Source: Geodermatophilaceae bacterium | GTDB taxonomy: Bacteria; Actinomycetota; Actinomycetes; Mycobacteriales; Geodermatophilaceae | Assembly (NCBI GenBank): GCA_013811805.1 | Contig: JACCUM010000216.1 | Location: 1-6,562 of the forward strand | Reading direction: 5' to 3' | Length of the DNA stretch: 6,562 bases | Shown here: positions 1-5,381 of the stretch, piece after piece | Layout of the letters: every line of letters begins with the position of its first letter | How positions within the stretch are numbered: the first letter of the stretch is position 1 | Program-made: the position numbers and the translations under genes | The notes under the pieces: model-generated | Databases searched by the model: none | The model's input: only the letters and a program-made list of their open reading frames with translations | What the model was told of the DNA's origin: nothing

Positions 1-62
1 AGTGAATCCTCGCCGAGCTCGTCGGCCTCGTTGCGGCGGGGGGCGTCGTAGTCAGTAGCCAT
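1..62 (-). CDS. DUF4193 family protein, N-terminal fragment (cut by window edge)
   Basis: Only the first 20 codons are inside the window, read leftwards from ATG at 62-60. The peptide begins MATDYDAPRRNEADELGEDS, the characteristic opening of the small actinobacterial DUF4193 proteins (M. tuberculosis Rv2699c is the example next to cei). The family's function is unknown; members are short, acidic and cytoplasmic. A GGAGGG ribosome-binding sequence lies at 80-75 on the minus strand, about 12 nt before the start. That is rather long spacing, but no in-frame alternative start lies between it and the ATG. The gene is divergent from cei, the same arrangement as Rv2699c-Rv2700, and this supports the identity. 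The remainder lies beyond the left edge, so nothing can be said of the C-terminal zinc-finger-like part found in relatives. Confidence 0.86.
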   Translation of the reverse strand, partial: MATDYDAPRRNEADELGEDS

Positions 63-172
63 ATGGGTATGCGTCCCTCCAGGGGATGTCTGCCGCCAGA
101 TTGCGGTCCGTACGGAGCTCGATCCGAGCACCGCGTCTGGGTAACGCAGCGAAGCACCGAATTGTGCCCGCG

Positions 173-187
173 CCAGCCACCGGCTGG
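173..187. repeat. Short perfect inverted repeat between DUF4193 gene and cei
   Basis: CCAGCC-ACC-GGCTGG forms a perfect 6-bp dyad with a 3-nt centre in the 229-bp divergent intergenic region (63-291). It lies about 105 bp upstream of the cei start and 110 bp upstream of the DUF4193 start. It could be an operator or a small RNA hairpin. In DNA this GC-rich a 6-bp dyad may also be chance. Confidence 0.35.
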
Positions 188-253
188 AGCAGGCGCGCGC
201 GAATGTACCCCTTTACCCACGACCCCGGGATGCACGCCCCTTCGCCGGCTGTC

Positions 254-281
254 TGCACATCCAGCGCAGCACCATTACTCT
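254..281 (+). promoter_or_regulatory. Candidate promoter for cei, giving a very short or absent leader
   Basis: TGCACA at 254-259 matches TTGACA at four of six positions. After a 16-nt spacer comes TACTCT at 276-281, fitting the actinobacterial TAnnnT -10 pattern. The predicted start of transcription would fall around 288-292, at or just before the ATG at 292. No purine-rich ribosome-binding sequence precedes that ATG (upstream bases are TGACCCACACC), which fits a leaderless or nearly leaderless message. The call rests on sequence match only. Confidence 0.45.
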
Positions 282-291
282 GACCCACACC

Positions 292-960
292 ATGGCGTCT
301 GACTTCCCCGCGACACGCCCGACCTCGGCCAGTTACGCGCCGCCGCCGCCCCCCCCGACGGCGAAACCAGCCCGGACCCCACCGGCGCGGCCGCCGGTGC
401 GGCCGCGCGTGTCCTCACGTCGACCGATCCCGCCGCTGATCTTTCTTGTCGTTTTGGCGGTGATTGCGCTGGGTGTCTGGTTCAAGGTCCTGCAGACCGA
501 CCAGGCTCGGCCGAGTTCCGACGCACAGGCCTGCCCGACGCCGCCGACAGTGACCGAGATGGACCCGACCACCGTGCGGGTGCGGGTTCTGAACGGCACC
601 GACACCGCCGGCCTGGCAGCTCAGGGAACCGCGGAGTTCGTTGGCCGGGGCTTCCTGGTGGAAGCCACCGACAACGACCGGAGCGGACGTGAAGTGGTCT
701 CCGTGGGTGAACTGCGCTACGGGCCGCGTGGTGCCGAGCAGGCGGCCTTCGTCGCTCTCTTCGTTCCGGGCATCACCCTGGTCCGCGATACTCGCTCGGA
801 CGATCTGATCGACGTCGTCCTCGGACCGGACTACACGACGCTGGCCGCACCCGAGGCGGTTGCGATCGCGATCGCCACACCGGTGGCCCCCACCGAAACC
901 GCCTGTGCGACGGGAGATCCATCCGAGACGGTGGAGGTAGAGCCTGAGCCGAGCGCCTGA
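292..960 (+). CDS. cei: Cei-like envelope-integrity protein: single-pass membrane protein with LytR_C domain
   Basis: The 222-residue protein has three parts. Residues 1-45 are a Pro/Ala/Arg-rich cytoplasmic tail with six consecutive prolines at 17-22. Residues about 46-66 are one hydrophobic membrane segment (IPPLIFLVVLAVIALGVWF). Residues about 94-184 are an outside LytR C-terminal (LytR_C) domain opening VRVRVLNGTDTAGLAAQGT and ending near VVLGPDYTTL. The C-terminal tail is acidic and Pro/Ala-rich. Cys81 and Cys205 lie on the predicted outer side and might form a disulfide. Mycobacterial Cei (Rv2700) has this same architecture and maintains envelope integrity. The divergent DUF4193 gene and nearby sigA reproduce that locus. 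LytR_C here is free-standing, without the LCP phosphotransferase domain, so the protein is not itself a wall-teichoic/arabinogalactan ligase. The start was chosen because no Shine-Dalgarno sequence is visible but a promoter-like element sits just upstream. Family identity is strong; the exact role in this organism is inferred. Confidence 0.88.
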   Translation: MASDFPATRPTSASYAPPPPPPTAKPARTPPARPPVRPRVSSRRPIPPLIFLVVLAVIALGVWFKVLQTDQARPSSDAQACPTPPTVTEMDPTTVRVRVLNGTDTAGLAAQGTAEFVGRGFLVEATDNDRSGREVVSVGELRYGPRGAEQAAFVALFVPGITLVRDTRSDDLIDVVLGPDYTTLAAPEAVAIAIATPVAPTETACATGDPSETVEVEPEPSA

Positions 961-1025
961 TGGAGCCCGACCGTGCTGCCTGCCCCGCTGATCCGGCTGA
1001 TCCCATGCGGTTGCCTGCACGGTGA
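960..1025 (+). CDS. Possible 21-codon linker ORF coupling cei to the next gene
   Basis: An ATG at 960 overlaps the cei stop (TGATG). It opens a 21-codon frame beginning MEPDRAACPADP and ending with TGA at 1023-1025, which overlaps the GTG start of the next gene (GTGA at 1022-1025). Stop/start overlaps at both ends are the geometry expected for translational coupling. They would explain how the downstream GTG, which has no visible ribosome-binding sequence, is reached. The peptide resembles nothing I recognise and may have no function of its own. The arrangement could be chance. Confidence 0.3.
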   Translation: MEPDRAACPADPADPMRLPAR

Positions 1026-1633
1026 CCACGTGGTCCGGGCGCACTCTGTCGGTTGACTTCTTGCCCAGCCGGGACGGATTGCCGTTCGGGAACGTATGGC
1101 CCGAGGGTGCCGACATCCGCTTCCATCACCGTTCGGTCGGGCGCGTGTACGGGGGGTTGTGCGGTGGAATGGTGCACTTCAGCCGCGAACGGTGGCTGGC
1201 CGGGGAGCCGCTCCCCGCTGAGGCGAACCCCCAGCATTCTGCCCTCGTCGTCGATCAACTCGTCTCGGCCCAGATCAAGAGTCTGGGACTCCCAGGTGGT
1301 CCGCTGCGCTATCTGGCCTTGCAGTGTCCACCCCGGGTCACCGCCAGGCGCCGATCGACGGCTCGGACGCTGGCCGCGGTTCGGGGCGACCTCGAGGGCG
1401 GCCGCCCGAGCTGTGTCGGACTGCTTCGGGCGCTGTCCTGGAATCCAGCCGGGCTGAGCAGGCACCATGTCGTCCTTGCTTACGCGATGCGGGAGGACTC
1501 GGACAAGACCCGGCTGTCCGTGTACGACCCGAATCACCCTCACGACGACCGAGTCCGGGTCACGATCCATGCGGACAGCTCGATCAGAACGAATCGACGC
1601 GATCCGCAGCCCTACGCCCTCTTGGACTTCTGA
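1022..1633 (+). CDS. Probable papain/C39-like cysteine-peptidase-fold protein, function unknown
   Basis: The 203-residue protein has no signal peptide or membrane segment, so it is probably cytoplasmic. Its most telling stretch is VYGGLCGGMVHF, with Cys47 in a Gly-rich turn at the start of a helix. Further on come LSRHHVVLAYAM (His148/His149) and LSVYDPNHP (Asp169, Asn171). A Cys...His...Asp/Asn order with the motif YDPNHP is what C39-like and other papain-fold proteins show. The most likely triad is Cys47-His149-Asp169. I do not recognise a named family and cannot say whether it is active. The start is GTG at 1022, because an in-frame stop at 998-1000 leaves no earlier start. No ribosome-binding sequence is seen, so translation probably depends on coupling from cei or the short ORF between them. 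It lies 61 bp after cei on the same strand, so co-transcription is likely. It ends 33 bp from the convergent SDR gene. Confidence 0.6.
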   Translation: MTTWSGRTLSVDFLPSRDGLPFGNVWPEGADIRFHHRSVGRVYGGLCGGMVHFSRERWLAGEPLPAEANPQHSALVVDQLVSAQIKSLGLPGGPLRYLALQCPPRVTARRRSTARTLAAVRGDLEGGRPSCVGLLRALSWNPAGLSRHHVVLAYAMREDSDKTRLSVYDPNHPHDDRVRVTIHADSSIRTNRRDPQPYALLDF

Positions 1634-1666
1634 GTCGCTTTTCGACGTGTGGACGGTGTCGCAGAA

Positions 1667-2458
1667 CTAGGCAGGACGAGGGAAACGGCGGGCGCTGGGC
1701 GAACGCTGGCCACCGTCGACCACGATGTTGGCCCCGGTCACCCATGCCGACCGTTCGGAGAGCAGAAAGGCGACCACGTCGGCGATCTCCTGCACGTGAC
1801 CGAGTCGTCCGGCGGGGAATTCCGTCCGTACGAATCGGTCGAAGTCCTCGGGATTATCGCGCTTGAAGCGGTCCCAGCTGCCACCGTCGAACATGATCGA
1901 GCCAGGGCTGATCGCGTTGACCCGGATCCCCAGCGGTGCGAGTTCCTGCGCCAAAGTGCTGGCGAGGTGAATCTGCCCTGCCTTGGCAGCGGCATAGGCG
2001 CTACGTGGCGCCGGCCGAAGTCCGGTCACCGATGCCACGAAGACCGCGGCGGCTCCGACGGCCTGGCGTAGATGGGGCACCGACGCCTTCATGAGCGCGG
2101 CGGCGTGCCCGGCGTTGAGAGCGTAGGTGGCGACGAAGTCCTCGGGATTGGAGTCGAGCAGGTTTCCGCCCACAGTCCCTCCGGCGTTGGCCACCACCCG
2201 GTCCAGGCCACCGAGCTCTTCAGCCAGGTCGTCGACGGCCCCGGCCAGCGCAACGAAGTCGGTCACATCGACAGCCGCAGTCGCGACCGCGCCATCGTGT
2301 TCACGCAGTGTTGCCGCCGCCCGCGCGAGCCCGTCCGGGTCCCGGGCGATCAGCCCCAGCGCTGCTCCCTCGCGCGCCAGTGCCTGGGCGATGCCCAGGC
2401 CGATGCCTCGGCTGCCACCGGTGACGACCACCCGTACGCCGTCCAAGCCGAGATCCAT
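1667..2458 (-). CDS. Short-chain dehydrogenase/reductase (classical SDR)
   Basis: The 263-residue protein has the classical SDR layout. TGGSRGIG at 13-20 is the Rossmann dinucleotide loop, Asp64 sits in VDV, NAGG is at 91-94 and Asn115 in YALNAG. The catalytic Ser143 (VASVTG), Tyr155 and Lys159 (YAAAK) follow, then NAISPG at 181-186 and a C-terminal VTGANIVVDGG. Arg17 and Arg39 (LIARD) in the cofactor region suggest NADP(H) rather than NAD(H), though this is only suggestive. Such enzymes interconvert alcohols and carbonyls, and the substrate cannot be read from sequence. The ATG at 2458 is well supported by an AGGAGG at 2469-2464 with 5-nt spacing. It is the third gene of the minus-strand operon, 69 bp after the ThDP enzyme. 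It may reduce or oxidise that enzyme's aldehyde product. The last ~12 residues (RSPSARRFPRPA) are a basic tail beyond the usual SDR end. Confidence 0.93.
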   Translation of the reverse strand: MDLGLDGVRVVVTGGSRGIGLGIAQALAREGAALGLIARDPDGLARAAATLREHDGAVATAAVDVTDFVALAGAVDDLAEELGGLDRVVANAGGTVGGNLLDSNPEDFVATYALNAGHAAALMKASVPHLRQAVGAAAVFVASVTGLRPAPRSAYAAAKAGQIHLASTLAQELAPLGIRVNAISPGSIMFDGGSWDRFKRDNPEDFDRFVRTEFPAGRLGHVQEIADVVAFLLSERSAWVTGANIVVDGGQRSPSARRFPRPA

Positions 2459-2463
2459 GCGCC

Positions 2464-2469
2464 CCTCCT
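2464..2469 (-). promoter_or_regulatory. Strong Shine-Dalgarno site of the SDR gene
   Basis: The minus strand reads AGGAGG followed by GGCGC and ATG, a consensus ribosome-binding sequence at 5-nt spacing. It fixes the SDR start at 2458. It is much stronger than the sites before the two upstream operon genes, so the SDR may be translated more efficiently than its partners. Confidence 0.75.
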
Positions 2470-2527
2470 ACCACATGCACCGGATTCCAGCCGCGCACTC
2501 GCCCCGTCAGCTATCCGTCGGCGCGGG

Positions 2528-4189
2528 CTAATGACCGCCGAAGGCCTCTTCCAGCCACCAGGCTCCCCGCGGACTTGCGGTCTTCGCGTCGATGAGCAGC
2601 GGCCGATCGCGGGGCCCGTCGAGCCACTCTCGTACGGCGCCGAGGTCGGCGACAGCGCGCACCGTCACTGCATCGAAGCCGAATCCGCCGGCGATCGCTG
2701 CGACATCGGTGTCCGGGAAGGTCACCGTGTCCAGTGAGTGGCCGCCGGCGAAGTGATGCACCTCCGCGCCGTAGGCCGCGTCGTTGTAGACCACCACGAC
2801 CATCGGCAGGCCAAGCCTGCGGACCGTGTCGAGTTCCGCGACACCCATCAGCGCACCGCCGTCGCCGAGCGCAGCAACGGGCAACCGCTGTGGCTGGGCC
2901 AGAGCTGCACCTAGCGCGGTGGCCAAACCGAGTCCGATGCTCTGGAACGCCTGGGTGAAGCAGAAGCCGTACTCGTCGGGCGCGGACAGGAACATGCTCG
3001 GGTAGCCCATGAAGTTGCCCGAGTCCACGGACACGATCCGCTCGGTCGGCAGGAGATCGTCGAGAGCTATCGTCAGGGTTCGCGGATCGATCCGAGCCTC
3101 CTGCCCCGATCCGTGCGCCCAGTCGTCGTAGGGCACGTCGCGCCAGTGGCCCTCGACGGCGATCCGATCGGCGATCTGGGCATTGCGATAGCCCACGTGC
3201 GGGGAACCGGCTGGCTCGGCGGCCAGTGCAGCCGCGACCTCCGCGCTGTCGCCGATGATCCCTAGATCGACGGCGCAGTACCGCCCCAGTGCATCGGCGT
3301 CGAGGTCGACCTGAATCACCGTTGCTCCGGGTCCGACGAGCCGACCGTGGCGCATCGTCCACATGTTCAGCGCGCAACCGAAGCCGACGATGACATCTGC
3401 ACCCCGGATCAGGTCGACCGCCAATGGAGTGGCGAAACCGCCGGACACATCCAGTGACCACGGGTTGCCGTGGAACAGCCCCTTGGCGACGGCCGAGGTC
3501 GCCAACAGCGCGCCGAATGCTTCCGCAGCACCGTCGATCTCGGCACCGGCGTGGCGCGCTCCTCGGCCCGCTATGAACACCGGTCGTCGTGCACCGGCCA
3601 GCACTCGCCCGAGCTCGGCGACACCGACCCAGTCCGTCGAGGACGTAACCTGTCGGACCCCGGCCTGACTGAGATCGTCCGATCCCGCGGAGACCGTCGT
3701 CGATTGGACATCGAGCGGGAGGTTCACCAGCACAGTCCGCCGCTCCCGCAGGGCGAGGTCGTAGGCCCCCGCTGCCTGCTCGGCCGCCCGCGCCGGATCA
3801 TCGACCCGCACCGACTCTGCACCTACGGCACGGGCCAGGGCCGGCTGGTCGACGTAGAAGTTCGACGACTGGTTGGTCACTTCGGCCGCGAGAACCAGCA
3901 GCGGCGTGCGGCTCTTGGCGGCTTCGGCAAGGCCGGTCATCGCGTTGGTCAGACCGCAGCCCTGGTGCAGCGTCACCACCCCGACCGAGTTGCTCATTCG
4001 AGCGTAGGCATCAGCCATCACGGTGGCGCCCATCTCGTGCCGGGCCGCGACATAGCGGGCGCCGTACGCGATCAGGGCATTGGTGACATGGAAGTTGCCG
4101 CTACCCACCACGCCGAACACGTGCCCGACGCCGCGCTGAGCCAGGGTCGCCGCGACGACCTCGGCGACCGTGCCGGGCACTGGGCTCAC
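2528..4189 (-). CDS. ThDP-dependent 2-oxoacid decarboxylase / acetolactate-synthase-like enzyme
   Basis: The 553-residue protein has the full three-domain fold of the POX/AHAS/decarboxylase superfamily. The N-terminal Pyr domain holds the cofactor-activating Glu52 (AARHEMGA). A central domain follows. The C-terminal PP domain has the Mg-ThDP motif GDGG (442-445) through Asn469 (VVYNDAAYG). Ser30 (FGVVGSGN) and His75 (VTLHQGCGLTNA) fall where benzoylformate decarboxylase has Ser26 and His70, relative to its Glu47. AHAS enzymes lack this His and usually read GPG in that loop. This favours a non-oxidative decarboxylase of an aryl or branched 2-oxoacid over acetolactate synthase. An equivalent of that enzyme's second His (281) cannot be placed confidently; His281 lies in the right neighbourhood. 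The start is GTG at 4189; a second GTG three codons on (4180) is also possible, with GGTGAG as its ribosome site. It begins 30 bp after the cyclase stop, so the two are almost certainly co-transcribed. No transmembrane or signal region is present. Superfamily certain, substrate inferred. Confidence 0.92.
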   Translation of the reverse strand: MSPVPGTVAEVVAATLAQRGVGHVFGVVGSGNFHVTNALIAYGARYVAARHEMGATVMADAYARMSNSVGVVTLHQGCGLTNAMTGLAEAAKSRTPLLVLAAEVTNQSSNFYVDQPALARAVGAESVRVDDPARAAEQAAGAYDLALRERRTVLVNLPLDVQSTTVSAGSDDLSQAGVRQVTSSTDWVGVAELGRVLAGARRPVFIAGRGARHAGAEIDGAAEAFGALLATSAVAKGLFHGNPWSLDVSGGFATPLAVDLIRGADVIVGFGCALNMWTMRHGRLVGPGATVIQVDLDADALGRYCAVDLGIIGDSAEVAAALAAEPAGSPHVGYRNAQIADRIAVEGHWRDVPYDDWAHGSGQEARIDPRTLTIALDDLLPTERIVSVDSGNFMGYPSMFLSAPDEYGFCFTQAFQSIGLGLATALGAALAQPQRLPVAALGDGGALMGVAELDTVRRLGLPMVVVVYNDAAYGAEVHHFAGGHSLDTVTFPDTDVAAIAGGFGFDAVTVRAVADLGAVREWLDGPRDRPLLIDAKTASPRGAWWLEEAFGGH

Positions 4190-4219
4190 CGCTCCATCTC
4201 ATCCCAGCCACGCACGGGG

Positions 4220-5005
4220 TCAGGCTCCGCCCGGCCGCTCCACGAAGGCCAATACCCGTGCGGGACTACCGGATCCGCCGACGATGGGCAGGGGCGCAGC
4301 GATCAGCACGGCGCCTTGCGCAGGTAGTTGTGCGAGGTTTCGCAGTTGGGTCAATCCATACTTGCCCGCGCCGAGCAGGAACGAGTGACACGGGAATGCC
4401 GGCTCGAAGGAGTGCGCAGAGCCGGCGTCGGTCCCGACCGTCTCGACGCCGACGCCGACGATCGGTGCCTCCTCAGCAAGCCATCGGGCGCACTCGACGG
4501 AGATGCCCGGGGTGTGTGGCCCGGTCTCGTTTGCGTTCAGGAACTCCTCCTGGCTGTGGCTTCGGGCGTCCCAGCCGGTCCGATACAGCAGCCAGCCACC
4601 GTCGGGCAGCGGGCCGTGCTCGTCTTGCCAAGCGGTGATGTGGTCGATCTCGAGCAGGAAGTCCGGGTCGTGCGCAGCTTGCTCGACGAAGTCGAGGACC
4701 GCGGCCGGACCAACCAGGCGACTCGGTGCTACCTGGCTGACGTCCTCGCCACCATGCGAGGTCGCCCAATGGACGGGCGCATCGAAGTGCGTACCGGTGT
4801 GCTCGCCGGTGCGGAAGTTGTTCCAGTACCAGCCCGGTCCGCGCTCGTCGTACCGGCTGATCTCCTCCAATTCGAAGGGCCAGGTCTGGCCGAAGGGCTC
4901 TGGCAGCATCAGGATCGGCGTACTGGACTGCAACGGCGCGGTCAGGTCGATCACCTCGACCGACCCGTCGGCGAGTGAGCTCAGCAGTGAGGACAACCCG
5001 GTCAT
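4220..5005 (-). CDS. Cyclase-family metal-dependent hydrolase, isatin hydrolase / kynurenine formamidase-like
   Basis: The 261-residue protein belongs to the PF04199 'cyclase' family. Its signature HxGTHxDxPxH is complete at His69, His73, Asp75 and His79 (EHTGTHFDAPVHW). A later metal/active-site His207 lies in FPCHSFLL, and the ending PLPIVGGSGSPARVLAFV is typical. These enzymes use Mn or Zn to open cyclic or formyl amides (kynurenine formamidase, isatin hydrolase). About 12-13 residues after the last His the kynurenine enzymes have Glu; here the stretch reads KYGLTQLRNL with Gln220. As I recall, isatin hydrolase has a Gln ligand at this place with the same offset from its His/His/Asp ligands, so isatin hydrolase is the better analogy. 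ATG at 5005 was chosen because the family starts shortly before VIDLTAPL, and GAGTGAGG stands just upstream. An in-frame ATG at 5080 would add 25 unrelated residues and lies inside a hairpin. First gene of the minus operon. Family certain; substrate inferred. Confidence 0.92.
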   Translation of the reverse strand: MTGLSSLLSSLADGSVEVIDLTAPLQSSTPILMLPEPFGQTWPFELEEISRYDERGPGWYWNNFRTGEHTGTHFDAPVHWATSHGGEDVSQVAPSRLVGPAAVLDFVEQAAHDPDFLLEIDHITAWQDEHGPLPDGGWLLYRTGWDARSHSQEEFLNANETGPHTPGISVECARWLAEEAPIVGVGVETVGTDAGSAHSFEPAFPCHSFLLGAGKYGLTQLRNLAQLPAQGAVLIAAPLPIVGGSGSPARVLAFVERPGGA

Positions 5006-5069
5006 GGCCTCACTCTTGCGCCCACCCGGGCTCAGAACAACCCCAGCCGCGCCTAGAGACACGACTGTC

Positions 5070-5112
5070 CACGCAGCCACCGGCCCTGGAGATCAGGGCT
5101 TGTGGCTGCGTG
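5070..5112. repeat. Large two-step hairpin with perfect 11-bp outer arms
   Basis: The outer arms CACGCAGCCAC (5070-5080) and GTGGCTGCGTG (5102-5112) are perfectly complementary. Inside, after a CG/TT mismatch pair, GCCCTG (5083-5088) and CAGGGC (5094-5099) pair around the loop GAGAT. That gives 17 paired bases in 43 nt. Neither strand has a T-run after the stem, so it is not a classic intrinsic terminator. It sits 64 bp upstream of the cyclase start and could be a leader structure of that operon. Other options are a U-less actinobacterial terminator left from an earlier gene, or a protein-binding site. Confidence 0.65.
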
Positions 5113-5136
5113 ACGCGTGGTCGGACTTGGGGTGCT

Positions 5137-5153
5137 CACATCACGGTGATCTG
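5137..5153. promoter_or_regulatory. Candidate operator: 17-bp imperfect dyad
   Basis: The sequence CACATCAC-G-GTGATCTG pairs at seven of eight positions, with a perfect core ATCAC-G-GTGAT (5140-5150). Size and symmetry suit a dimeric regulator such as a GntR or TetR protein. It lies in the divergent region about 130 bp upstream of the cyclase start. No regulator gene is in the window, so the binding protein is unknown. The match could be chance. Confidence 0.4.
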
Positions 5154-5264
5154 CTCGACGTTCCAAGCCCAGTCAAGCCTGCGATCCCCCGACCCGAGAT
5201 CCGGCTGATCAAGCTCCGATGCCGACGCGCGGAACCGGCGGCGGCCAAGCCCGGGATTCGCAGT

Positions 5265-5270
5265 TACAAT
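5265..5270 (+). promoter_or_regulatory. Candidate -10 element for sigA
   Basis: TACAAT differs from TATAAT at one base and stands out in GC-rich surroundings. No good -35 is found 16-18 nt upstream (the bases there are GC-rich). It would give a leader of about 105 nt before the GTG at 5382. I found no GGAAT/GTT pair for a SigR-type promoter at proper spacing, unlike that described for streptomycete hrdB. Confidence 0.4.
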
Positions 5271-5369
5271 GAAGCGACTTACGTCCCGCCGAGCGTCCCC
5301 AGACCTTCCACACCGCCCCAGCGGCCCGTCTCGGGCACGGCCCGACGACACATCTGTTAAGTCTTGCCG

Positions 5370-5375
5370 AAGGGG
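5370..5375 (+). promoter_or_regulatory. Ribosome-binding site that sets the sigA GTG start
   Basis: AAGGGG, within GAAGGGGA, stands 6 nt before GTG 5382. An in-frame TAA at 5358-5360 limits how far upstream translation could begin. Only a TTG at 5364 lies between the two, and it has no ribosome site of its own. Confidence 0.65.
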
Positions 5376-5381
5376 ATTTGC

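Larger units (their letters stand above)
5006..5381. other. Divergent intergenic region between the catabolic operon and sigA
   Basis: This 376-bp stretch separates the minus-strand operon from sigA and contains no convincing gene; the open frames crossing it have no recognisable protein content. From left to right it holds a GAGTGAGG ribosome site for the cyclase (minus, 5015-5008), a large hairpin (5070-5112), an imperfect 17-bp dyad (5137-5153), a candidate sigA -10 (5265-5270) and the sigA ribosome site (5370-5375). It must carry the promoters of both transcription units. I found no convincing promoter for the minus operon. Confidence 0.7.

Noticed and set aside
773..1570. Long minus-strand open frame (265 codons) opposite cei and the cysteine-peptidase-like gene
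   Set aside because: Low-complexity Arg/Pro/Gly/Ser content with no family motif; the opposite strand has recognisable domains. It is a typical GC-rich shadow frame.
1634..1646. GTCG-CTTTT-CGAC as a terminator between the convergent genes
   Set aside because: The stem is only 4 bp and has no T-run after it; too weak to call.
3470..4327. Long plus-strand frame (285 codons) antisense to the ThDP enzyme
   Set aside because: The antisense protein carries unambiguous ThDP motifs; this frame has no recognisable domain and extends through the operon junction.
4442..4460. GACGCC-like short tandem repeats
   Set aside because: They lie inside the cyclase coding sequence and reflect GTCGGCGTC codons for a Val-Gly-Val-rich strand, not an independent repeat.
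5066..5071. TGGACA on the minus strand as a -35 for the catabolic operon
   Set aside because: No TAnnnT element stands at 16-19 nt; the bases there are GC-rich.
5078..5080. In-frame ATG at 5080 (minus) as the cyclase start
   Set aside because: It lies in the hairpin and adds 25 residues absent from the family; ATG 5005 with GAGTGAGG upstream fits family length.
4503..5360. Long plus-strand frame (285 codons) antisense to the cyclase and crossing the intergenic region
   Set aside because: It overlaps the cyclase, hairpin and dyad, and reads Ser/Pro/Arg-rich with no motif.
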